Made by a program: the position numbers and the translations under genes | Source: an uncultured Thermoleophilia bacterium | GTDB lineage: Bacteria > Actinomycetota > Thermoleophilia > UBA2241 | Length of the DNA stretch: 14,997 nucleotides | NCBI GenBank assembly: GCA_903921965.1 | Contig: CAIXSE010000248.1 | Coordinates: 1-14,997, forward strand | Direction: 5' to 3' | Shown here: piece after piece, positions 7,203 to 13,474 of the stretch | Position numbering within the stretch: position 1 is the stretch's first letter | Layout: each line of letters opens with the position of its first letter | Notes under the pieces: generated by a model | What the model saw: the letters and a program-made list of their open reading frames with translations, nothing else | Told to the model about the DNA's origin: nothing | Databases searched by the model: none

Positions 7203-8012
7203 CTACTCCAGCAGCATGCGGTCGACGGCGAACGCCTCGCCGGCGACCTCGTGGAACTTCTGGATGAGGTCGCCGACCTCGAGGCAGCACTTCTGCTCCT
7301 GCGGCAGGTCGAGCACGATGCGCCCGGCGTGCATCATGATCAGGCGGTCGCCGTAGCGCAGCGCCTGCTCCATGTTGTGCGTGACCATGAGCGCCGTGAG
7401 GCCGCGCTCCTGCACGATCGCGTCGGTGAGCCCCATGACGGTGGCCGCGACCTTGGGGTCGAGCGCGGCCGTGTGTTCGTCCACGAGCAGCAGACTGGGC
7501 TCGGCCACCGTGGCCATGAGCAGGCTCATGGCCTGGCGCTGGCCGCCCGAGAGCTTGTTGACGTGCGTCTTGAGGCGGTCCTCGAGGTGCATGTCGAGGC
7601 GCGCGAGCTGATCGCGCATGAGCTCGCGCCGCTTGTTCGTCACGCCCAGGCGGAGCCCCCGGCGCTTCTGGCGCAGCAGCGAGAGAGCGAGGTTCTCCTC
7701 GATGGTCATGTCCGGCGCCGTGCCGGCGTTGGGATCCTGGAAGACGCGACCGATGACCCGCGCCCGCACGTGTTCGCTCTGCTTCGTGATGTCGACGCCG
7801 CCGAGCATGACCGAGCCGGCAGTGAGCGGGAAGGTCCCGGCGACGGCGTTCATGAGCGTCGACTTGCCCGAGCCGTTGGAGCCGATGATGGTCAGGAACT
7901 GCCCCGCCGGGACGTCGAGGTCGATGCCGTTCAGAGCGGCCACTTCGTTCACGGTGCCGGGGAAGAAGACCTTGCGCAGGCCGCTGAGCTCGAGAGGCGC
8001 CGGGACGCTCAC
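7203..8012 (-). CDS. ABC transporter ATPase, COG1101 (TrpZ-like) type
   Basis: 269 residues. Walker A GSNGSGKST (residues 44-52), Q-loop Q92, signature LSGGQRQ (154-160), Walker B LLLVDE (174-179) and switch histidine H212 in VTHNMEQ are all present, so it should be an active ATPase. Sequence style and neighbours match the COG1101 ATPase that works with COG4120 permeases and COG2984 binding proteins; the TrpXYZ tryptophan importer of streptococci belongs to this group. It starts with GTG 8012, overlapping the permease stop by four bases (GTGA), so translation is probably coupled. It ends with TAG (7203-7205). In a cell that decodes TAG as pyrrolysine, readthrough would add more than 300 residues antisense to the propeller gene, so TAG must act as a stop here. 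Confidence 0.93.
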   Translation of the reverse strand: MSVPAPLELSGLRKVFFPGTVNEVAALNGIDLDVPAGQFLTIIGSNGSGKSTLMNAVAGTFPLTAGSVMLGGVDITKQSEHVRARVIGRVFQDPNAGTAPDMTIEENLALSLLRQKRRGLRLGVTNKRRELMRDQLARLDMHLEDRLKTHVNKLSGGQRQAMSLLMATVAEPSLLLVDEHTAALDPKVAATVMGLTDAIVQERGLTALMVTHNMEQALRYGDRLIMMHAGRIVLDLPQEQKCCLEVGDLIQKFHEVAGEAFAVDRMLLE

Positions 8013-8908
8013 ACCCGTACCACCTTCTTGCGGATGGTCGGCACGGAGAGGGCTATCACGACCAGGGCCGCCGTGAGCAGCTTGAGGTCGGTGGGGTTGA
8101 CGCCGAAACGCAGGCTGACGGCGATGAGCAGGCGGTAGACGATGGACCCGCCGATCACGCTGAACAGCACCCAGCTGATGCTGCGTTCGCCGAAGATGAC
8201 CTCGCCCATGATGACGCTGGCGAGGCCGGCGACGAGGGTACCGATGCCCATGCCCACGTCGGCGAAGCCCTGCTGCTGGGCGACGAGCGAGCCGGAGAGG
8301 GCGACCAGGGCGTTGGCGAGGCCGAGGCCGAGGATGCGCGTGAGCTGCGTGTTGGCACCCATCGCACGGATCATCTGCTCGTTGTCGCCGGTCGCCTGCA
8401 GGGAGAGGCCGAACTCGGTGTGCAGGAACCAGTCGAGGGCGAACTTCACCGCCAGCGCGAGGGCGACCAGGGCCAGGATGAGGTTCCAGGAGGTCAACGT
8501 CAGCGACAGGAAGGCGCCGATCTTGTCGTACACCACCTGCACGCCGAGCAGCGGGATGTTGCTGCGTCCCATGATGCGCAGGTTGATGGTGTACAGGCCG
8601 GTCATGGTGAGGATGCCGGCGAGGAGCTTGGGGCCGTAGTTGGTGTCGGAGGCGCCGGACTTGAGGAGCAGGTGCAGCAGCCCGGTGACGCAGCCCGCGC
8701 CGAGACCCGCGAGCACCCCCACCACGGTCGCCAGGAACGGCGAGTGCCCATTGGCGATGAGCACGGCGGTGGACGCGGCGCCCACGGTGAGACTGCCGTC
8801 CACGGTGAGGTCCGGGAAGTCGAGCACGCGGAACGTGAGGTACACGCCCAGGACCATGAAGCCGTAGAGCAGGCCCTGTTCGAGCGCACTGGCCAGAATG
8901 ACGTCCAC
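8009..8908 (-). CDS. ABC transporter permease, COG4120 (TrpY-like) type
   Basis: 299 residues, very hydrophobic, about eight to nine membrane helices. It carries the block DFPDLTVDGSLTVGA near residues 30-44 and the cytosolic loop LQATGDNEQMIRAMGAN, both typical of the branched-chain-type permeases (BPD_transp_2) of the COG4120 family. GTG 8908 follows AAGGAG with a 9-base gap. It lies between the lipoprotein gene (157 bases upstream, with two strong hairpins in between) and the ATPase gene (4-base overlap). A homodimer of this protein would form the membrane channel. The substrate is not visible from the sequence; by neighbourhood an amine-related compound is possible, by family an aromatic amino acid. 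Confidence 0.92.
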   Translation of the reverse strand: MDVILASALEQGLLYGFMVLGVYLTFRVLDFPDLTVDGSLTVGAASTAVLIANGHSPFLATVVGVLAGLGAGCVTGLLHLLLKSGASDTNYGPKLLAGILTMTGLYTINLRIMGRSNIPLLGVQVVYDKIGAFLSLTLTSWNLILALVALALAVKFALDWFLHTEFGLSLQATGDNEQMIRAMGANTQLTRILGLGLANALVALSGSLVAQQQGFADVGMGIGTLVAGLASVIMGEVIFGERSISWVLFSVIGGSIVYRLLIAVSLRFGVNPTDLKLLTAALVVIALSVPTIRKKVVRV

Positions 8909-8927
8909 GCGACGGGTCTCCTTGTGT

Positions 8928-8963
8928 CCGGGGCCGGGACCGCCGCTGCAGTCCCGGCCCCGG
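8928..8963 (-). terminator. Hairpin in the gap between binding-protein and permease genes (permease side)
   Basis: A perfect 13-bp stem (CCGGGGCCGGGAC / GTCCCGGCCCCGG, arms 8928-8940 and 8951-8963) lies just upstream of the permease ribosome site. It may stabilise RNA ends or reduce permease expression. Confidence 0.55.
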
Positions 8964-9004
8964 GAAGTCTACGCGTCCGCGCCGGGCGGGGCCACCCCCG
9001 TACG

Positions 9005-9039
9005 CGTCGAGGGGCGCGCCTGCGGCGCGCCCCTCGACG
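9005..9039 (-). terminator. Strong hairpin after the binding-protein gene
   Basis: A perfect 16-bp stem (CGTCGAGGGGCGCGCC / GGCGCGCCCCTCGACG, TGC loop) starts 26 bases after the stop of the lipoprotein gene. It has no T-tract. As a partial terminator it would give more binding protein than permease and ATPase, a common arrangement in ABC importers. Confidence 0.7.
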
Positions 9040-9065
9040 GACGTGCTACGAAGCCGGGTACCGGC

Positions 9066-10094
9066 TCAGTACTTGTTGACCGCCTGGTCGATGAGGTCCT
9101 GCGGGATGGTGACGCCCTGGGCCGCAGCGGCCTTCTCGTTGATGGAGAGCTGGAGGTTCGCGGCGAACTCCACCGGGATCTGCGAGATCGGCGTGCCGCT
9201 GAGCACCTTGGCGGCCATGGCACCGGTCTGCTTGCCGAGGTCGTAGTAGTCGAAGCCGTAGGCCGCGACGGCGCCGCGCTTGACGCTGTCGGGGTCGCCG
9301 GCGACCAGCGGCATCTTGTTCTGCTGGGCCACCTTGATGATGGACTCGAGCGCGGAGACGGCGGTGTTGTCGCCGACGACCATGATGGCCTGGGCGCGGC
9401 CGATCAGCGACTGGGCGGCCTGCGCGACCTCGGCGGAGGTGCCGGCCGGAGCCTTCACGATGGTGAGGCCCATGCCGGCGGCCTCCTTCTCGGCCTGGGT
9501 GACCAGGTAGACCGAGTTGGACTCGCCGGCGTTGTAGACCATGCCCACGGCCGTGGCGTCGGGACGGAAGGTCTTGACCAGCTCGAGGATCGGCTTGACC
9601 GGCTGCATGTCGCTGACGCCGGTGACGTTGCCGCTCGGGGCGGCCGGGTCCTTGACCAGGCCGGCGCCCACGGGGTCGGTCACGGCGGTGAAGAGCACCG
9701 GCTTGTCGGTGATCGCCTTGGCGAGCGCCTGCGAGGTCGGCGTGGCGACGCCGATGGAGAGGTCGAGGTCATCGCCGGCGAACTTCTGCGCGATGCTCGC
9801 CGTGGTGGCCATGTCGCCCTCGGCGTTCTGCAGGTCGTACTGGATACCGGTGAAGCCCTCGGCGGCGAGCTCGTCCTTGATGCCGTTGACGGTGGCATCG
9901 AGGGCGGGGTGCGTGACGATCTGGCTGATGCCGACCTTGAACGCCTTGGTCTTGTCGACCGCGGCGGAGCTGGGGCTCGCGGAGGCGCTGGACTCGCCGC
10001 CTGAGCCGCTCGAGCTGCCGCACCCGGCCGCGACCACCACGAGCAGTAGGGCCGCGAGCGCCAGAGTCGCGACGAGCTTGACTGAGCGGAGCAT
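9066..10094 (-). CDS. Substrate-binding lipoprotein of ABC importer, COG2984/PF04392 (TrpX-like)
   Basis: 342 residues. The N-terminus is a lipoprotein signal: LRSVK, a hydrophobic stretch, then VVVAAGC with Cys25 as the lipid-modified residue, followed by a Ser/Gly-rich linker. The mature part (VGISQIVTHPALD, FTAVTDPVGAGLV, VGMVYNAGESNS, IMVVGDNTAVS, AAYGFDYYDLGKQTGAMA) follows the pattern of the ABC_sub_bind family with two lobes. ATG 10094 is chosen because AAAGGAG lies just upstream; an in-frame ATG at 10142 would place the promoter inside the gene. It is first in a three-gene unit with permease and ATPase and has its own promoter. mtbB lies upstream on the same strand. Ligand unknown: homologues bind aromatic amino acids, and the neighbourhood hints at methylated amines. 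Confidence 0.92.
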   Translation of the reverse strand: MLRSVKLVATLALAALLLVVVAAGCGSSSGSGGESSASASPSSAAVDKTKAFKVGISQIVTHPALDATVNGIKDELAAEGFTGIQYDLQNAEGDMATTASIAQKFAGDDLDLSIGVATPTSQALAKAITDKPVLFTAVTDPVGAGLVKDPAAPSGNVTGVSDMQPVKPILELVKTFRPDATAVGMVYNAGESNSVYLVTQAEKEAAGMGLTIVKAPAGTSAEVAQAAQSLIGRAQAIMVVGDNTAVSALESIIKVAQQNKMPLVAGDPDSVKRGAVAAYGFDYYDLGKQTGAMAAKVLSGTPISQIPVEFAANLQLSINEKAAAAQGVTIPQDLIDQAVNKY

Positions 10095-10128
10095 CGTTCT
10101 CCTTTCGGCAAACGTGATGAAGTGGAGC

Positions 10129-10158
10129 ATTCTAGTTCCCACTGCCTGAACAGTACAA
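10129..10158 (-). promoter_or_regulatory. Sigma70-type promoter of the ABC importer operon
   Basis: On the - strand, TTGTAC (10153-10158) and TAGAAT (10129-10134) are separated by 18 bases. A start near 10122 would give a leader of about 28 bases containing the AAAGGAG ribosome site. The importer can thus be transcribed without mtbB. Confidence 0.65.
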
Positions 10159-10189
10159 GTAGGCGGACGCGAAGAGCCCGCCGAGACCC

Positions 10190-10204
10190 GCGGCCGGAGG
10201 CCGC
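10190..10204 (-). terminator. Hairpin downstream of mtbB
   Basis: GCGGCC-TCC-GGCCGC forms a perfect 6-bp stem about 37 bases after the mtbB TGA and upstream of the ABC promoter. It is a modest terminator candidate. Confidence 0.4.
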
Positions 10205-10241
10205 CCGGGACGGGCCTTCGACCCTCCCACTGCGGCGGGAG

Positions 10242-11645
10242 TCAGACCTGCGAACGCTCCTTGAGGCCCGCGCGCTCCTTGAAGAGCTCCACGCAGTTGA
10301 TGGGGACGTCCAGCACCTCGGAGATGTTGAACTTGGCCTCCATCATGCCGGCCTCGGACGGGTGCGCCGTCGACGTCATGGCGATCACGCCCAGGCCCTT
10401 GTCGCGGCGGATGGTCTCCATCGCCACGGGGTCGCTGAGGTCGCGCGTGCCGCAGCCGAGCTTGCCGGCCACGTACTGCTTGGCTTCCTTGAGACGCATG
10501 CGCTTCGACATCTGCAAGCGGGCCACCAGGTCTCCGGCTGCCCGCATACCGCCCATGCCGGACGCTTGCGCGTGGGCGCCCTCCATACCGAGGGGGTCGC
10601 CCGTGCCCGCCTAGAACCCGTCGATCCTGAGGATCTCGACGAACGCCTTGCTGGCGCGGCTCGTGGCGTCGGCCGGCGGGTACACGCAGTTCGGCACCCC
10701 GCCGACGCCCATGCCGCAGTTGACGTGCACGGGGATCTCGGCGATCTCCGTGGCGGGCTTGATGAACGTCATCGCCCGGGCGATGTTCCAGGCGGTGGAC
10801 CTGCCCGAGTTGATGTTGACGGCCGGGCCGTACACGCTGGCGCCGGCCGCCTGCACCATGCGCAGCTGGTCCCTGGGCCACATGCCGGCGAGACGCTCGT
10901 CGTCGAACGTGAGCTTACCGTGCATGCCGAGCACGAACTCGCTGGCCATGCCGATCTCGATGCCCAGCCAGGGATACTTCTCACGGAGCCTGCGGCAGGC
11001 GGTGAGAGCGGCCAGGAAGTCGGCGTCGCCGGCCGCCCCGGTGGTGTCCATGTCGATGCCGTCGGTGCCCGCGGCGACCATGTGGTCGGCCACGTAGCCG
11101 ATGTCGTCGACGAGCATGGCCATCGCCGCTTCCTGCGCGTCCCGTGCCTCGTCGATCCTGTTCAGCGGCAGCAGCTCCGACCAGTTGGGGATAGGGCCGT
11201 CCGGCTGCGAGTACCGGCCGAGGTCGGGCATGGCGCCGTACTGGATGGGGTTCGTCAGCAGGTTCTGGGCGATCTTCATGCCCTGACCCTCGTGCGCCAC
11301 GTTGACCTTGATGGCCTTGTACGAGTAGTCGATCTGCCAGAGCTCGACCATGTCGACGCCGATGAGCGTCTCGTAGGCCTGGAGGTCCTGCACGCGGTTG
11401 CCGATGTGCTTGGTCCCGGTGCCGTCGTTGCTCAGCACGACCTCGTCGCCGATGTCGACCGAGGTGAACCGCGCCGCCGAGGCGTAGATGTCGAGCAGGT
11501 GCTCGAGCTCGTCCTGCGTGAGCGTGGGCACCTTGGCGCGCCTGGCCGCGAGCTGGGTGCCGTCCTCGAGGTCCGCCTTGATCTCCGAACGGGTCATCTC
11601 GACGAGCGACCCGTCCCCCATGCGGGTGGGGATCCTGGGCTCCAC
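10242..11645 (-). CDS. mtbB: Dimethylamine:corrinoid methyltransferase MtbB with in-frame TAG (pyrrolysine 345)
   Basis: MtbB transfers a methyl group from dimethylamine to the Co(I) corrinoid of MtbC, giving monomethylamine. From GTG 11645 (GGAGGTGA seven bases upstream) to TGA 10242-10244 the frame is 468 codons, interrupted only by TAG at 10611-10613, codon 345. Read through, the product has 467 residues, the length I recall for Methanosarcina MtbB. Family blocks lie on both sides of the TAG: MGDG (9-12), QYGAMPDLG (135-143), DTTGAAGDAD (200-209), VLGMHG (238-243), GMGVGG (311-316) and TRASKA before it; AGTGDPLGM directly after it; then SGMGGMRAAGDLVARLQMSKRM. TAG sits in IDGF-X-AGTGDPLGM, exactly the pyrrolysine site of the family. 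Without suppression the protein would lose its last 122 residues and active-site residue. The frame stays open far upstream of 11645, but that part only shadows the esterase gene. A corrinoid partner and pyl genes must lie elsewhere. Confidence 0.94.
10611..10613 (-). other. In-frame amber codon predicted to encode pyrrolysine
   Basis: Context on the coding strand is GGG TTC TAG GCG GGC. Family alignment from memory puts the pyrrolysine of MtbB between DG-I/F and AG-x-GDP, which fits exactly. The frame continues for 122 conserved codons to a TGA. The pyrrolysyl-tRNA and its synthetase are not in this window. Confidence 0.92.
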
Positions 11646-11687
11646 TCCGTCACCTCCGTGTGTCGTCCGGACCCGTTCCGCCAGGGA

Positions 11688-11734
11688 GTGCGGCCGCGCC
11701 GCCGCACCGTTCGGGGCGCGCCCAGACGGCGCGC
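11688..11734 (-). terminator. Two hairpins between esterase gene and mtbB
   Basis: On the - strand, after the esterase TAG (11762), come GCGCGCC/GGCGCGC (11716-11734, 7 bp) and GTGCGGC/GCCGCAC (11688-11707, 7 bp). They may end the esterase transcript or structure the mtbB leader. No convincing mtbB promoter was seen in this 116-base gap. Confidence 0.45.
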
Positions 11735-11761
11735 GGTCCGGGGGGATCTCCGCGCCTGACT

Positions 11762-13267
11762 CTACCGCAGGGTGCCGAGCAGGCGCCACCGGCGCGGGAG
11801 CGCCGAGGCGAAGGCCAGGGCAGCGTGGGGGCCGTCCGCTTCGCGCGACGCGGGAGGCCGCTGGTCGGTCACGCTGACCGCGACGAACGGCAGCGCCGGG
11901 AGCTCCCAGGCGGAGGCTTCGACCGGCACCGCTTTGCCGGCGGCATCGCGCCCGCTGCCCAGCGAGACCTGCAGGGGCTCGGTGACCGGAGAGAACAGGT
12001 ACACCGAGACGGTCGACGGCCCGGTGACCGCGGCGTACTGGAAACCTACGGGGTCGCCGCCCGGGACCTCCAGGGTGATGCCGGCGGCAGGGCCCGGGCG
12101 CAGCTCGCCGCCGGGCACCGCGAACGTGAGCGAGACGGTCAGCCACCCGTCGTAGCTCGCCGCGGTGAGCCTGGGCCCCACCGGCACGTCCAGCCGCCCG
12201 AGGCACGACAGCACGGCGGCGGCCCAGCGGTGCGCCGCCTCCCGCAGCTCGGACGGCTGGGTGAAGTGGACGCGCCCGTGCAGGTCGATGTCGTACAGCA
12301 CGGGCCCGGCGAAGGCGGCGCCCTGGCGCCACACGTCCTCCTGGGCCAGGCGGATGCCGTTCACGCCCGCGGCGGTGTAGCGCATGTCGTAGTCGCCGAT
12401 CTGCGCCGCCACCAGCGGCACCCCGAGGTCGGCCTGTACGCGCGCCGCGAGCTCGCTCAGCGCCTCGCCGTAAGCCGCCTGCGAGACCTGGGCCCTGGCG
12501 TCGGCCTCCCCCTGCCAGAAGAGGACGGCGCGCACGCCGCCCACCGCCCGCGCCCGGCGGACCATGGAGCCGTACAGGGTCGCGCGCGAGAACGGACGGA
12601 TGGGGTCGGGCAGCCACGCGTAGATGCTCGTCGTGCCGAGCGCGCACGGCACGAAGGCCACCGGCACCGGCTCCGCGGCCATGAGGCCGGTGGCCACGAG
12701 CGGCCACACCGAGCCGCGCGCAGGCTTGTCGCGGCTCACGTCGTCGACCTGCCTCACCGGCGAGTCGGTGGGGTCGCGGAGTTCCTTCCAGCGGTCGTCG
12801 TTGCCGAAGAGGCCCGCACGCAGCACCAGGTTCTCGTAGCGGGTGTCCAGCGCGCCCCGGCCGCTGGCGTTGCTCTGGCCGGCGACGACGTACACGTCGC
12901 CGACGCCCACGTACCGCACCGACCTCGCCGAGGACGGTACCGTCTGGCTGCGGACCGTGAGGGTGCCCTGCCCTGCCGGCTGGCGCCGGAGAACGACCCT
13001 GAACGAGCCGTCGGCGGCCACCGGCGCGGTCCGCCAGAGCCCGGCGCCCCAGCGCACCTGGACGCGCGGACCGAGCCCGACAGCGGAGCCGCGGACCGTG
13101 ATGTCGGCGGTCCCGGCGGGGCCGCGCTGGAGGACCTGGTACGGCCGCGGCGCATCGACGGTGAGCTTCGGGACGGCGGAGGCCGAAGATGCCCACACCG
13201 CGGCGAGCAGGCACGCCGCGACCGCGAACACGGCCACCCTGGTCGTTGTGAGCGCTCGCGCGCGCAT
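11762..13267 (-). CDS. Secreted SGNH-type esterase, sialate O-acetylesterase (SASA/CE6)-like
   Basis: 501 residues. Residues 1-31 form a signal peptide (MRARALTTTR, hydrophobic stretch, ASSASA). A beta-sandwich-like region (about 35-120) precedes the SGNH core, as in sialate O-acetylesterases. Catalytic blocks are visible: VVAGQSNASGRG with nucleophile Ser132, FWQGEAD (251-257), and DLHGRVHFT with Asp328 and His334. A beta-rich C-terminal region of about 150 residues follows. It probably removes acetyl groups from an extracellular polysaccharide; whether that is sialic acid, xylan or another glycan is not shown. Start at ATG 13267, with AGGAGG only three bases upstream; ATG 13300 is an alternative but lies within 8 bases of the tRNA. 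The gene ends with TAG. The tRNA-Thr gene lies 40 bases upstream on the same strand. Confidence 0.85.
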   Translation of the reverse strand: MRARALTTTRVAVFAVAACLLAAVWASSASAVPKLTVDAPRPYQVLQRGPAGTADITVRGSAVGLGPRVQVRWGAGLWRTAPVAADGSFRVVLRRQPAGQGTLTVRSQTVPSSARSVRYVGVGDVYVVAGQSNASGRGALDTRYENLVLRAGLFGNDDRWKELRDPTDSPVRQVDDVSRDKPARGSVWPLVATGLMAAEPVPVAFVPCALGTTSIYAWLPDPIRPFSRATLYGSMVRRARAVGGVRAVLFWQGEADARAQVSQAAYGEALSELAARVQADLGVPLVAAQIGDYDMRYTAAGVNGIRLAQEDVWRQGAAFAGPVLYDIDLHGRVHFTQPSELREAAHRWAAAVLSCLGRLDVPVGPRLTAASYDGWLTVSLTFAVPGGELRPGPAAGITLEVPGGDPVGFQYAAVTGPSTVSVYLFSPVTEPLQVSLGSGRDAAGKAVPVEASAWELPALPFVAVSVTDQRPPASREADGPHAALAFASALPRRWRLLGTLR

Positions 13268-13307
13268 GTGCCTCCTCGGACGCGCCCGGCAGCGGACCAC
13301 GGGCCGC

Positions 13308-13383
13308 TGGAGCCGGCGGGCGGGGTCGAACCGCCGACCTGCCGCTTACAAGGCGGCTGCTCTGCCAGCTGAGCTACGCCGGC
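13308..13383 (-). tRNA. tRNA-Thr (anticodon TGT), CCA encoded
   Basis: The - strand folds into a full cloverleaf of 76 bases: acceptor GCCGGCG/CGCCGGC, D-stem GCTC/GAGC with AGCTGGCA loop, anticodon stem GCCGC/GCGGC with loop CTTGTAA (anticodon TGT, threonine), variable loop AGGTC, T-stem GGCGG/CCGCC with loop TTCGACC, discriminator T, then CCA at 13310-13308. Confidence 0.97.
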
Positions 13384-13404
13384 GCCGTACTCGGGTGACG
13401 ACCC

Positions 13405-13410
13405 AGTGTA
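13405..13410 (-). promoter_or_regulatory. -10 element of the tRNA-Thr promoter
   Basis: TACACT on the - strand lies about 21 bases before the tRNA 5' end. A weak -35 (TTCGTG) is 18 bases further up. Confidence 0.45.
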
Positions 13411-13462
13411 CCGGACGGCCACGGCCCCCACGAACCGGGGTCGCGGACGACCCCTCCACGAC

Positions 13463-13468
13463 TATACT
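13463..13468 (+). promoter_or_regulatory. -10 element for leaderless transcription of the carboxypeptidase gene
   Basis: TATACT is followed by six bases and then the ATG at 13475. A start at normal distance from the -10 would fall on the A of the ATG, giving an mRNA with no leader. No SD sequence lies before this ATG, and no clear -35 is seen. Confidence 0.6.
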
Positions 13469-13474
13469 CGGTCA

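Noticed and set aside
10242..10586. Separate 114-residue gene starting at ATG 10586
   Set aside because: It is in the same frame as mtbB, begins nine codons after the TAG, and matches the C-terminal part of MtbB. It is the rest of the same protein, not a gene.
10122..11759. Long open frame on the + strand opposite mtbB
   Set aside because: His/Arg/Gly/Val-rich composition with no domain pattern; it mirrors the codon bias of the - strand gene. The same holds for + strand frames at 8898-10004 and 11660-13372.
11646..13214. Extension of the mtbB frame upstream to give a protein of over 800 residues
   Set aside because: The upstream part is Arg/Gly/Ala-rich, lies in another frame of the esterase gene, and is a GC-rich shadow. 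GTG 11645 with its GGAGGTGA ribosome site fits the family length.
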